The translations under genes were made by a program, and so were the position numbers. From NCBI RefSeq assembly GCF_032190635.1, contig NZ_JAVLAS010000001.1, forward strand, positions 620,001 through 684,000: a DNA stretch of 64,000 bases, written 5' to 3'. Below are positions 43,967 to 52,924 of this stretch, in pieces. Below the pieces are notes generated by a model that saw only the letters and a program-made list of their open reading frames with translations, searched no databases and had not been told where the DNA came from. The DNA is from Levilactobacillus zymae (GTDB lineage Bacteria; Bacillota; Bacilli; Lactobacillales; Lactobacillaceae). Each line of letters starts with the position of its first letter. Within the stretch, counting starts at the first letter, position 1.

Positions 43967-45184
43967 GTGGGAATGCAGCAACAGGAAGCCTGGCGTCGGA
44001 ACTTAGCCGTATTGTGGCTGGGAACCTTCATTGCCGGGATGGGATTCAGTGAAATTATGCCGTTTTTGTCATTGTACGTGGATGATCTAGGAACCTTTAC
44101 CAAGGGCCAATTGACCATGTATAGCGGGGTAACGTACGCGGTGACCTTCTTGGTGATTGCGTTAGTATCGCCCGTTTGGGGTCGGTTAGCGGACCGCAAA
44201 GGCCGGAAGCTCATGCTGCTGCGATCATCGTTGGGGATGGCCGTGGTCATTGGCGCCATGGGTTTTGTCACCAACGTCTGGCAACTGATCGGACTGCGGT
44301 TTTTACAGGGGCTCTTTGCCGGCTACATTCCCAACGCCAGTGCGCTAGTTGCTGCGGAAACACCGCGCAAACAGAGCGGTCGAGCGCTGGGCGTTCTGAC
44401 CACGGGCTACGTCAGTGGTAACTTGATTGGACCGGTCTTAGGCGGGATTCTGGCCCAGGTCTTTACCATTCGCTGGACTTTTGTGCTCACCGGCATCCTG
44501 TTGCTCATTGTCTTTACGTTAAGTGCGACGATGGTTCACGAGCATTTCCAACCCGTGACCCGCGACCAACAGGCCCAGCGGGGAAATGTCCTGCAATCCT
44601 TCAAGAATCCGACGTTGATTCTGGTCCTGTTAACGTCGACCATGATTATCCAGATGGGCAATAACTCAATTACCCCCATCATCAGCTTGTACGTGCGGCA
44701 GCTCATGCACGGTGTCGGACCGGTGACCGTGGTGGCCGGAATCATCGCGGCGTTACCCGGCATCTCAACGTTGTTGTCCGCCCCGAAGCTCGGTGAATAC
44801 GGCGACCGGCGGGGAACCCAACGCGTGCTGATTTTCGGCTACGTGTTTGCGGTTTTGATGTACTTGCCGCAAGGCTTTATCACCAGTGTCTGGTTGCTGG
44901 GAGTCTTTCGCTTTATGATCGGGATTTCCGACGGCGCGCTGTTCCCGGTGGTGCAGACCATGCTGACCAAGAACTCGCCGCAGGAGCTGACGGGGACCGT
45001 CTTTAGCTGGAACCAATCATTTCAGGCGCTGGGAAGTATGCTGGGGTCCCTGTTGGGTGGGCTGATTGCCAATTGGTTCAACTACAGCGGCGTCTTTACC
45101 TTTACCGCGCTGACTTTACTATTAAACTTTCTGTTGCTGTGGTGGCTGGTTCCCGAAATCCGGCACTGGCGGCAACGGGCTTAG
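43967..45184 (+). CDS. MFS multidrug efflux transporter (DHA1, MdtG/PmrA-like)
   Basis: 405 residues, 12 membrane segments. GRLADRKGRKLMLLRS (~70-85) is motif A between TM2 and TM3, RFLQGLFAGYIPNASALVA is motif B, and TTGYVSGNLIGPVLGG is motif C of TM5, the drug/proton antiporter set. GTG 43967 is 12 nt from AAAGGAGG, somewhat long. It is followed after 12 nt by the alarmone synthetase gene with GGAG between, so the two form an operon. Substrate unknown. Confidence 0.88.
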   Translation: MGMQQQEAWRRNLAVLWLGTFIAGMGFSEIMPFLSLYVDDLGTFTKGQLTMYSGVTYAVTFLVIALVSPVWGRLADRKGRKLMLLRSSLGMAVVIGAMGFVTNVWQLIGLRFLQGLFAGYIPNASALVAAETPRKQSGRALGVLTTGYVSGNLIGPVLGGILAQVFTIRWTFVLTGILLLIVFTLSATMVHEHFQPVTRDQQAQRGNVLQSFKNPTLILVLLTSTMIIQMGNNSITPIISLYVRQLMHGVGPVTVVAGIIAALPGISTLLSAPKLGEYGDRRGTQRVLIFGYVFAVLMYLPQGFITSVWLLGVFRFMIGISDGALFPVVQTMLTKNSPQELTGTVFSWNQSFQALGSMLGSLLGGLIANWFNYSGVFTFTALTLLLNFLLLWWLVPEIRHWRQRA

Positions 45185-45196
45185 GAGATTACAGTC

Positions 45197-45889
45197 ATGA
45201 CTGAGGAAACACCCAAAGAGAATTTACCCGCGGCCTTCGTCAACGACCCCACGTCGTTACAGGCCATCGATCAGTTTCGCCAATTAATGTTGAATTACCG
45301 CAGTGCCATCCAGGTGATGCGCACCAAGATTCGCTATCTTGATCAGGAGTACCAGATTCAAAACGGTCATAGCTTGGTCGATAGTCTGCAATCGCGGATC
45401 AAATCGCCCGAAAGTATCTTAGAAAAGGTGCAGCGCAAGCACTTTGACTTTAACTTAAATACTCTGCCTAACGAGATGCACGACATCGCCGGGATTCGAA
45501 TCATCGTGCGGTTCGAAGACGACATCCAGGCGATGGAGCAACGATTAGCTTGTCAGCCGGATATCCGCATCTTGCGACGCAAGGACTACATTACCCATCC
45601 TAAACCCAACGGTTATCGCAGCCTGCACCTAATTTTAGCGGTGCCGGTGTTTCTAGCGGCCGGGACGATTCAGGTCAAGGTGGAGGTCCAGATTCGCACG
45701 ATTGCCATGAATTTCTGGGCGTCGCTTGAACACGAATTGAATTACAAAAAACAGATGGCGCACCAAGCGGAGCTTAAACAAGAACTCCTCGAAAAGGCGC
45801 AGCTGGTGCACCAATTGGATCACGATATGAACGCCATTAAGAATCAAATTCGGCGTAACGAGAATTCGGCGGGCCCCAAGCCGGTTTAA
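45197..45889 (+). CDS. relQ: Small alarmone synthetase ((p)ppGpp synthetase, RelQ/YjbM type)
   Basis: 230-residue single-domain RelA/SpoT synthetase without hydrolase or TGS domains. It makes (p)ppGpp from ATP and GDP/GTP. The ATP-site SRIKSPESILEKVQRK (~68-83), catalytic Asp in DIAGIRIIVRFEDD, KPNGYRSLHLI (G-loop) and EVQIRTIAMNFWASLEHELNYK with the essential Glu and Gln are intact. C-terminal helices support the tetramer of this family. Cotranscription with a drug-efflux pump is notable. Terminator follows. Confidence 0.92.
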   Translation: MTEETPKENLPAAFVNDPTSLQAIDQFRQLMLNYRSAIQVMRTKIRYLDQEYQIQNGHSLVDSLQSRIKSPESILEKVQRKHFDFNLNTLPNEMHDIAGIRIIVRFEDDIQAMEQRLACQPDIRILRRKDYITHPKPNGYRSLHLILAVPVFLAAGTIQVKVEVQIRTIAMNFWASLEHELNYKKQMAHQAELKQELLEKAQLVHQLDHDMNAIKNQIRRNENSAGPKPV

Positions 45890-45920
45890 AATCACCAGGT
45901 GAGTAGTGAGCATTAACGAT

Positions 45921-45967
45921 AAAGTGACCATTCTTCCAAATTCAGGAAGAATGGTCACTTTCGTTTA
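45921..45967. terminator. Terminator after relQ
   Basis: AAAGTGACCATTCTTCC / GGAAGAATGGTCACTTT, perfect 17-bp stem, T-rich end; also usable from the other side. Confidence 0.93.
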
Positions 45968-46069
45968 ATGGAACTAATAACCCTTAGGCACTCGGTTCGA
46001 CACCGGACGAGTAAGGGGACGAAGACGTAGCCCAGAACATCGCTTGATGACGTTATTGGTCCTGAGGCG

Positions 46070-46981
46070 TTAACTTCCTAGCGCCACCACTAACGGGATG
46101 GTTATCAAGCTAAGAATGGTCGAGAGGCTCATTACGGCGATAGCGGGGGCGGCATCGCCGTGAATTTGCAGGGTGAAGAGAACCACGATGCCGGCTACCG
46201 GACAGGCAATCATGATTAGCGTGGTGGTGTAGGCAATCCCGCTGACCCCCAGGACCGTTAAGAGACCGGCACCCAGTAGCGGAAAGACCAGGTTGCGTAA
46301 GAGCAACGTTAGCCCGAGCCAGGGGTTAAGCATTTGCCGGCTAAACGTGATTTGTGCCAGACTGTTACCGATGACGATCATCGATAACGGCGTGTTGACC
46401 GATCCGACCGCCGTGACGATGTGATTTAGGGTCCCGGGCAGGTGCCAACCACTCACGAAGAGTAGCAGGCCGACCACGATGGCGATAATGTTAGGGTTTA
46501 ACAGGATTTGTCGGTACTGGTGGGTGGCTGGTGCGTGGAATAAACGCACACCCAGCGTCCAACTGAACAGGTTGAACCCGGCTAAGGCCACCACGGCGTA
46601 GAACACACCGGTACTGCCGAAGAGCGCACTGATGAGCGGAATTCCCATGAATCCGGCGTTCGAATAAATACTACCGTATTGGGTGATCCGCCGCAGGTTG
46701 GGGTCGTGAAGGTGACCAAAGATCAGCCGGGCGAGTAAGGTCACCACCACGTACCAGATGAGGGTTCCTGCGGCGGCGAGCAAGAATTGATGCAGGCGTG
46801 ATCCCGAGAAGGGCTGTTCGAAGGCTCCGATAATTAAGCAGGGGGAGACCACGTAGAGTAAGATGTTGGTCAGGTCGTTAGCGGTTTGGGCGTGCATGAA
46901 GTGACATTTATTGATGAGCACCCCAATGAGCATCAAGCCGAACATCAGGATAATTTGATTCGTTAATTGACCGAGTTGCAC
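46070..46981 (-). CDS. AEC-family permease (auxin efflux carrier / malate permease type)
   Basis: 303 residues, ten predicted membrane segments in two halves (~5-150 and ~165-303), the AEC fold. VIGNSLAQITFSRQ and CPVAGIVVLFTLQIHGD sit in the second half where the family has its glycine-rich crossing. In lactobacilli such carriers export or import organic anions such as malate. GTG start with GGAAGGAAG. Its 5' leader is unusual: a ~246-nt structured element begins only ~40 nt upstream of the start codon. Confidence 0.87.
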   Translation of the reverse strand: MQLGQLTNQIILMFGLMLIGVLINKCHFMHAQTANDLTNILLYVVSPCLIIGAFEQPFSGSRLHQFLLAAAGTLIWYVVVTLLARLIFGHLHDPNLRRITQYGSIYSNAGFMGIPLISALFGSTGVFYAVVALAGFNLFSWTLGVRLFHAPATHQYRQILLNPNIIAIVVGLLLFVSGWHLPGTLNHIVTAVGSVNTPLSMIVIGNSLAQITFSRQMLNPWLGLTLLLRNLVFPLLGAGLLTVLGVSGIAYTTTLIMIACPVAGIVVLFTLQIHGDAAPAIAVMSLSTILSLITIPLVVALGS

Positions 46982-47020
46982 AAAGAAACTTCCTTCCGTG
47001 AAACGTTTTTTTTAGGGTAA

Positions 47021-47266
47021 GTCTGGAGCCTGTCTTAAAAGGCTAAGTTAGAGGATTCAGCGCCTCCGGACTAACCCGGTCAGCAACGGGCTGGAACGGA
47101 GTGGGCACGGCTTCAAGCCCACAGGACAGGTCTTGAAGACCGACCTGTGTCTGAGGTTCGAGCCGGTAAAGAACACCGGCCAACACAAATTTCACTCCTG
47201 AGCCCATTTCTGACTGGTCCTCCAGCTCACGCTGATGGTGAAATTTTGATGGAGAACTTTCCAGAC
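47021..47266. ncRNA. Highly structured 246-nt element upstream of the AEC gene
   Basis: Ends pair as GTCTGGA (47021-47027) / TCCAGAC (47260-47266). Enclosed stems: GTTAG/CTAAC (47047/47071), CCCG/CGGG (47075/47087), GTGGGC/GCCCAC (47101/47117), ACAGGTC/GACCTGT (47126/47142), GCCGGT/ACCGGC (47162/47175), AAATTTCAC/GTGAAATTT (47187/47238) enclosing TGACTGG/CCAG-TCA. A further ACACA/TGTGT hairpin follows. Strand is not fixed: minus would make it the 5' leader of the AEC gene; plus would end at a weak hairpin plus T7 (47304-47334). I recognise no Rfam family. It could also be a palindromic mobile repeat. Confidence 0.5.
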
Positions 47267-47424
47267 ACATTTATCGCTGTGTGAGTGAGCGTTTCAGTAT
47301 GATGACTTATTTTAAAGTAGGTCTAGTTTTTTTGATAAGGTTGATCGATCGAGTCAGCGAATTCCGGACCAGTTAAGAAACTGGCTAGGGGAGAAAGCAT
47401 GGGTTCAAAATCATAGGTCAACAC

Positions 47425-47463
47425 AAAACGACCGCAAAACCGGTGGGCTTTACGGTCGTTTTT
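47425..47463 (-). terminator. Terminator of DUF2929 gene
   Basis: AAACGACCG / CGGTCGTTT with A and T tracts at both sides. Confidence 0.8.
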
Positions 47464-47511
47464 AGTTATCCGGAGTTCCCCAGCGTGGCCGTTGGGTAGC
47501 GGCGGATGGTG

Positions 47512-47712
47512 CTAGTTCTTCGCAGACTTCTGATCACTACGAGCCAGTAACGCGATCCCATTGACCGCGATAAGGGCAGCGATGGCCATCGTCACGCCAA
47601 TTTGCAGAGGTTGATAAGTCATCTCTTCTAGTGCTTGACCGACATAACCGATCACTTCACCGAAAATAACAGACCAGATCACCACGACGATATTTGATGC
47701 GAGCCACTTCAT
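47512..47712 (-). CDS. DUF2929 (YjzD-like) small membrane protein
   Basis: 66 residues, two membrane helices (~7-28 and ~38-58) with the spacing and GEVIGYVGQAL motif of DUF2929. ATG 47712 chosen because GAGGTG precedes it at 6-8 nt; a GTG three codons upstream lies inside that site. Function unknown. Confidence 0.75.
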   Translation of the reverse strand: MKWLASNIVVVIWSVIFGEVIGYVGQALEEMTYQPLQIGVTMAIAALIAVNGIALLARSDQKSAKN

Positions 47713-47966
47713 CCGCGTCACCTCACAATCTCGTTAATCGTTATTAGTTTAACACGATTGGGTGTTAATCGGTAGTTAAGATTTGCTGCGGTCGGGTAAT
47801 TTTCCCGGCGAAGTCGTGAGGGTTGCGTTCACCCAGTAAACCAGATATAATTATTTGAATACTATAAACGGGTTGAAGCGACTGCTTTTCAAGAATGAGG
47901 TTGGCCTTGGGTTGGGCGACCACGGGAGAAGTGGACGCTTTTTTTGTGTCCAAAAGGAGGGCCAAC

Positions 47967-49160
47967 ATGGAATTATTAGGAAATTTAACGTTGATATTAC
48001 TGGCAACCACCATTGTCGGGCACTTTAGCACACGCATCGGCATTCCGGCGGTGATTGGTCAGCTATTAGTGGGAATTGTTCTGGGGCCAGCCATGTTGGG
48101 GTGGTTACATTTGACGCATGGCTTAGAGGGGTTCGCCGAGATCGGGGTCATTGTCTTGATGTTTATCGCGGGGCTGGAAAGTGACCTGCAACTGTTGAAA
48201 CGTTACCTGAAACCCAGTGTGTTCGTGGCAATTCTAGGCGTCATCGTGCCGGTTCTAGGGACGTTTTGGGTCGCGGAGCTCTACCACTTACCACTGACGG
48301 AAAGCTTATTCTTAGGGGTGATTTTTGCCGCCACGTCGGTGTCCATCTCGGTAGAGGTTTTAAAGGAAATGAACGCACTCAGTAGCCGGGAAGGGACCAC
48401 CATTCTGGGGGCCGCGGTGGTCGACGATGTGTTAGCCGTGGTGATCTTGAGTGTTCTGGTTTCGACCACCGGTACCGCGGTTGGCGGGCATACCTCCAGC
48501 AATCTCCTGGTGACGACGTTGATGCAAATCGTGTACTTCGTTGCCATTTACTTCGTGGTCAAGTGGCTGGCACCGTACATGGCCAAGATGGGGACCCGGC
48601 TCTTGATTCCAATGGGGGAAACCCTAATGGCCATCATTCTGTGTTTCGGGATGGCTTACGTGGCCGAATTAGTCGGCTTGAGCGATGTGGTGGGGGCCTT
48701 CTTCGCGGGGATCGCGATTTCCCAAACGTCCGTTAAATCGACGGTTGACCGCCACATCGAACCGGTCGGCTACGCGGTATTCATCCCCGTGTTCTTCGTC
48801 AGCATCGGGCTCAACATGGACTTTAACGGTCTGGGTAAGCAGATTGGGTTTATCCTAGTGTTAACGGTAGTCGCCGTGGTGTCCAAGTTAGTCGGTGCCG
48901 GTGGAGGCGCCAAGCTGGCCGGCTTCTCGTGGCTGAGTTCCACCGCGGTCGGTGCTGGGATGGTCTCCCGGGGGGAAATGGCCCTGATTATCGCCCAGAT
49001 TGGGTACCAAGCGAAGTTGATGTCGCCGGTTCGTTATTCGGCCATCGTGGCTGCCATTATTTTGGCCACGTTGGTTGCGCCGTTCCTGCTACGGTGGACC
49101 ATGAATCAGGTGACCAAGGGACAAAAGGACCGCTCCAAGGTGCGGCCGTTAAAAGATTAA
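47967..49160 (+). CDS. CPA2-family cation:proton antiporter (NapA/KefB-like membrane domain)
   Basis: 397 residues with about 12-13 membrane segments. GHFSTRIGIPAVIGQLLVGIVLGP (~15-38) and FAEIGVIVLMFIAGLESDL (~55-73) are CPA2 signatures; AAVVDDVLAVVIL (~157-169) holds the paired Asp of the ion site. No C-terminal RCK domain, so it resembles the NapA Na+/H+ antiporters. ATG 47967 has AAAGGAGG; the open frame upstream lacks any. Monocistronic. Confidence 0.9.
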   Translation: MELLGNLTLILLATTIVGHFSTRIGIPAVIGQLLVGIVLGPAMLGWLHLTHGLEGFAEIGVIVLMFIAGLESDLQLLKRYLKPSVFVAILGVIVPVLGTFWVAELYHLPLTESLFLGVIFAATSVSISVEVLKEMNALSSREGTTILGAAVVDDVLAVVILSVLVSTTGTAVGGHTSSNLLVTTLMQIVYFVAIYFVVKWLAPYMAKMGTRLLIPMGETLMAIILCFGMAYVAELVGLSDVVGAFFAGIAISQTSVKSTVDRHIEPVGYAVFIPVFFVSIGLNMDFNGLGKQIGFILVLTVVAVVSKLVGAGGGAKLAGFSWLSSTAVGAGMVSRGEMALIIAQIGYQAKLMSPVRYSAIVAAIILATLVAPFLLRWTMNQVTKGQKDRSKVRPLKD

Positions 49161-49169
49161 TTAAGTCAG

Positions 49170-49199
49170 AAGGTCACGCCAAAACGCGTGGCCTTTTTT
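49170..49199 (+). terminator. Terminator after antiporter
   Basis: AAGGTCACGC / GCGTGGCCTT with one wobble, then T4. Confidence 0.88.
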
Positions 49200-49348
49200 G
49201 GTGGAAGCAAGTAAGTAGTCCGTGCCTCACCAGCTGAATGGCCAGAAGTGTTAAAATAAGGCTATCAATAATGTTGACCATTAAGCGGGGAACTAGTGGT
49301 CGTTAACCAAACGCAATGCGGGATCTAATGGAAATAGGGGAGCAAGTT

Positions 49349-49528
49349 ATGAGAGTAAGTTTTAACCATAAATTTTACCGGAACTGGCCCTTCTGGGTCG
49401 GAATTGTCTTTCTGGTGGGGGATGGGTGTTTACGATTCTTTGCCGGAATGTTGAGTGATCCGCTAGGTGTCTTAATTGGATTAATGTGGGTGGCCATCGG
49501 GGTATTTTACCCGTTGAATCGTTCCTAA
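49349..49528 (+). CDS. Small membrane protein
   Basis: 59 residues, two hydrophobic segments (FWVGIVFLVGDGCLRFFAG and VLIGLMWVAIGVFY). ATG 49349 has AGGGGAG 7 nt upstream. No recognised family. The gene ends at a long terminator shared with the convergent yfhO gene. Confidence 0.65.
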   Translation: MRVSFNHKFYRNWPFWVGIVFLVGDGCLRFFAGMLSDPLGVLIGLMWVAIGVFYPLNRS

Positions 49529-49579
49529 AAATAGCCCTCCCGCTAACGGCTAAAAACCGGTAGCGGGAGGGCTATTTTT
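49527..49579. terminator. Bidirectional terminator
   Basis: AAAATAGCCCTCCCGCTA / TAGCGGGAGGGCTATTTT, perfect 18-bp stem. Confidence 0.95.
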
Positions 49580-49592
49580 AGAAGAAATCTAG

Positions 49593-52313
49593 TTAGTCCT
49601 TAGGTTGTGCGTGGCGCGCCTCCAGGGGACGGAGCCATTCTGACATGAACCAGAGAACCAGGAATAACGCGAAGCAGGCGAGACTGATGATCGCGCCAAT
49701 CTTTAATCCCGGTGTCTGGTACGAAAGGGTCACTTTGTTCTCGCCCTTTTGCAACGGAATCCCAATCATTCCCGGATAATTCTTGACTACGGGGATGATT
49801 GATTGCGCGTGCATGGCCGACTGAATCTTCACGGGTTGACCGTTCACCTTGGCCGTCCATCCCGGTGTCTTGGGGATGGCAACGTACAACAATTGCCGGT
49901 CGGCGGTGCCCGTTACGGTCCCGGAGATCCAGGAAACGCCGCTGGTCGGGCCTAACTTGAAGCGTTGCTGAGCTAGGCGCTTGGTCAATCGACGGTAAGC
50001 GGCCTGATTCAACGACGCAAATTGGTTATGGTCTCCGGCGTCGGGATTGGCCGTGAGGTAGCTAATCTTGAGGACGGTGCCCTTGCTATGCTGGCCGAAG
50101 TTCATCACATAACGGTAGCCATCGGCATTGGTAAGGGGCTTGGCCTTCTTACCATTGACCCTTAGGCTGGAATAGATCACGTTGTTTTCCGGAGAGTAAC
50201 CGTGTAAGAGACCGGTAGCGTTGACCCGTAAGGTGATGGTTTGGAGGTATCGATCACCATCAATCTTCGCGGTGGTCTTATCCGGCACGTTAGTGTAATC
50301 CTTAGACGTGGCCAGGCGATGACTGACATTGAGGATTGACGCCGACGCCAGCGTATTCGGTTGCACCCCCAGAGCGGTTAAGATTTTTTGTTGGTTGGTT
50401 AGCGCATCTTGGTCGTAAAGTTGCACTCGGGCCAACCGGTCGGGTACGGCAAACCCAATTCCCGCATAGGTGGTCAGTGCCGTGATGGGTGGCGTCTTAT
50501 AGGAATTTAGCCGGTATTTGATGCCCAAAAGGGTGTCCGTGACGTGGGTGTACCCCTGAGGACTGATGCGGCGCACGTTGGGGCTAAAGTAGCCCAGATC
50601 GTGTTGAAAGACACGCGCCTGTTCTTCTAAGGTTGAGGCGTAAGAACTGATCCCCGCATAATTGAAAAGTAGGGGATCGTTATAGTGATTATAGGCCCCC
50701 TGATAGGCTCGCCCAATTGTTGAGTGTAGGTACTCAATTCGGTGGAGATTAGGCTTGGTCTTAGTGGCCCCCACCTGTTTAAGGAGGGCCGTGTCAGCTT
50801 TATAGGCCTTGGTAAAGGCGGTCTGCGAGCCGAACCCGATGCCGTGCGTGCCAATCAGGAAGCTGCCGCCCAATTCGGCGGAGATAACCAGTCCCATTAA
50901 CCCAATACGCACGGGTCGCCACTCACTCACGAAGAGTAGCATGGTGTTCACTAGGAGCAGGCCTAACGCTAACCAGAGTAGGTGGAAGGCCGGTTGACTG
51001 TGTAGGTAAAGCGAATTGTTATAGGTGGGTTCCACCTTGTCGTAGAGCTTAGGCAAGATCCGAGCCGAAATAAAGCCAATGGTCAACAAGCCCGCTCCCC
51101 AGACCAACGCCAGAACCTTTTGGGGATCGTTCATGGTCTGGGCCGGGTGAGTTTGCCAAGCCCGGTAAGCCGTGACAATCGCGATGAAAGTAAAGAAGTA
51201 CACGTTTCGGAATGGGAAACCCGCGGGTTGTTGGAACATGTGCCAAGCCGTATTGAGGATAGTAATCAATAGGCTGAGTCCCATGGCAATCAGCAGCCAC
51301 ATCGAACGTTTCTTTTCAACCGCCAAGATTCGGGGTGAAACGAAGTAGACGATTAGCAACAGGAACATGAGCGTCCCCATAAAAACCGACGGGGTGTGGT
51401 ATAAGTGACCGCCGTAGGTACTGCCAGCCGGGCCGAACTGGGCCAACACTTCCGGACCGAATAAAGGAGACGGCGCGTAGTTTTGGGTAATAACGGTGCT
51501 TTTCCCCGTCAACAACATGCCTAGGGCCGTCGGGATGAGCACAATCATGGTCATCCCACCAGCTAAGACGGAGCCGATGATGAATTGGCGAATGGCCGGC
51601 CAATGCATCTGCCACACCGTTCTGAACGGTGTCGGGGTTGATTGGTGTTCGACGGTCAAGTAGATGAAGTAAAGAACGGAGAACAAGCAGGTCATGTACC
51701 CCATGTAGTAGTTTGATAGGATCGTGATGGTCAGACTGACCGTGTAGAGGCCAAAGTGGTGATGGTGCACCAAGCGATGGAGCCCTAGCGCCACGATAGG
51801 TAACCAGATTAGGGCGTCTAGCCACATCATGTCGTAGAAGTACATGGTGACGAACCCGCACAGACTAAAGGCCGTTGAGAAAAGCAGTAGTGACCAGCCC
51901 GTCTTAAGAAAAGCGTGCCGCAGGAAGATCGCCATGGTTAACCCAATCGTGCTGATCTTGAGGATGATAATCCAGGTCAGTGCCGTGGTGATTTGAGCGG
52001 CGGGAAATAAAAAGATCAATAAGTTGAACGGGCTGAGGACGTAGTACGTTAAGAGTGGTACTAGCCCGCTTCCCGTACCTAATGACAGGGAGAATAGGTG
52101 GAATTGGCCGTGTAAAATCGTGGTGCGCAGGTATTCCAAAATGGGAACGTACTGAGCGCCCATATCACTAAATAACAGATTCCGGTGACCAAAGGGGGTG
52201 ATCTTGAGGTGCCAAAAGACCACCACCATGATGGCGAACGGAATCAAAAATGCCCCCCCATATACCCAGCGGCTAACTCTCAGTGCCGTCAGGGTATCTC
52301 GATGCTGTTTCAT
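49593..52313 (-). CDS. yfhO: YfhO-family polytopic membrane protein (GT-C-like)
   Basis: 906 residues. The N-terminal ~470 residues carry about 12-13 membrane segments with the GT-C-like early loop FSDMGAQYVPILEYLR (Asp next to the first TM, typical of lipid-sugar transferases); a large extracellular domain (~500-870) follows, then one final TM (ISLACFALFLVLWFM). The related B. subtilis and Listeria proteins glycosylate lipoteichoic acid. ATG 52313 has GGAGGGG at 6 nt; a longer frame upstream runs through the leader without a ribosome binding site. Single gene. Confidence 0.88.
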   Translation of the reverse strand: MKQHRDTLTALRVSRWVYGGAFLIPFAIMVVVFWHLKITPFGHRNLLFSDMGAQYVPILEYLRTTILHGQFHLFSLSLGTGSGLVPLLTYYVLSPFNLLIFLFPAAQITTALTWIIILKISTIGLTMAIFLRHAFLKTGWSLLLFSTAFSLCGFVTMYFYDMMWLDALIWLPIVALGLHRLVHHHHFGLYTVSLTITILSNYYMGYMTCLFSVLYFIYLTVEHQSTPTPFRTVWQMHWPAIRQFIIGSVLAGGMTMIVLIPTALGMLLTGKSTVITQNYAPSPLFGPEVLAQFGPAGSTYGGHLYHTPSVFMGTLMFLLLIVYFVSPRILAVEKKRSMWLLIAMGLSLLITILNTAWHMFQQPAGFPFRNVYFFTFIAIVTAYRAWQTHPAQTMNDPQKVLALVWGAGLLTIGFISARILPKLYDKVEPTYNNSLYLHSQPAFHLLWLALGLLLVNTMLLFVSEWRPVRIGLMGLVISAELGGSFLIGTHGIGFGSQTAFTKAYKADTALLKQVGATKTKPNLHRIEYLHSTIGRAYQGAYNHYNDPLLFNYAGISSYASTLEEQARVFQHDLGYFSPNVRRISPQGYTHVTDTLLGIKYRLNSYKTPPITALTTYAGIGFAVPDRLARVQLYDQDALTNQQKILTALGVQPNTLASASILNVSHRLATSKDYTNVPDKTTAKIDGDRYLQTITLRVNATGLLHGYSPENNVIYSSLRVNGKKAKPLTNADGYRYVMNFGQHSKGTVLKISYLTANPDAGDHNQFASLNQAAYRRLTKRLAQQRFKLGPTSGVSWISGTVTGTADRQLLYVAIPKTPGWTAKVNGQPVKIQSAMHAQSIIPVVKNYPGMIGIPLQKGENKVTLSYQTPGLKIGAIISLACFALFLVLWFMSEWLRPLEARHAQPKD

Positions 52314-52481
52314 TGCAACCCCTCCGTAGATAACAATTAAAAGTATGGTGAAACCCGTGGGCTTGACCGTCAAAAAACGGGTCAGCGTGGTCGCCCTCAC
52401 GACCACTGACGATGGGGCCAGCCACTTACCGAGTCTAAGGCAACGGGTTTCACTAGTCGTTGCCTGTATACTATCTAGCAT

Positions 52482-52924
52482 AACACGTCACTAACGTTGC
52501 ACAAAGTTTACCCCTTCCCTTGGGTAGGGGGCTAAACAATGGGGCAATCTTCACTTAAATTTAGGCCTTTGGTCACAAAATTAACTTAAGGTCCCGTTAT
52601 TCTTGGTCAGGTAGACTATAATTTTAAGTGACCAAACGGTTGGCTAACTGCGGACCCCGCCAACGACGGACCGGCTCACTTTAGTGTCGCATACGCCGTC
52701 TGATGAAGGGGAACCGACGCAAAAGTGGGGAATAATGCCCTCACTTTTGACGTCACCGGTAGTGGTCTACCACCGTTAAGCTGATTAAAAAACCGACTGG
52801 TTAAATTTTAGCATGGCTTAAGGATCGATTGGTCAGGCTGACGTGTGTATAAAAAAGTAAATGTTAACCGGTGCGGGGCACCACCCGGTTAAGGACCAAC
52901 AAGGATTTGAAGGAGGAATGCCCG
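52482..52924. other. Divergent intergenic region with a leader hairpin
   Basis: 443 bp between yfhO and the response regulator. It holds a long hairpin, GACG-AAAAGTGGGG / CCTCACTTTT-CGTC (52716-52754), whose G-T wobble fits transcription on the plus strand, i.e. in the leader of the two-component operon. No T run follows. No gene or other site recognised. Confidence 0.5.

Noticed and set aside
47021..47266. T-box or known riboswitch
   Set aside because: No GGGUGGNACCGCG-type T-box sequence, no terminator/antiterminator pair before the AEC gene, and no recognised aptamer core.
47043..47270. 75-residue minus-strand frame across the structured element
   Set aside because: Its codons run straight through the complementary stems and there is no ribosome binding site; it looks like a by-product of the RNA or DNA structure.
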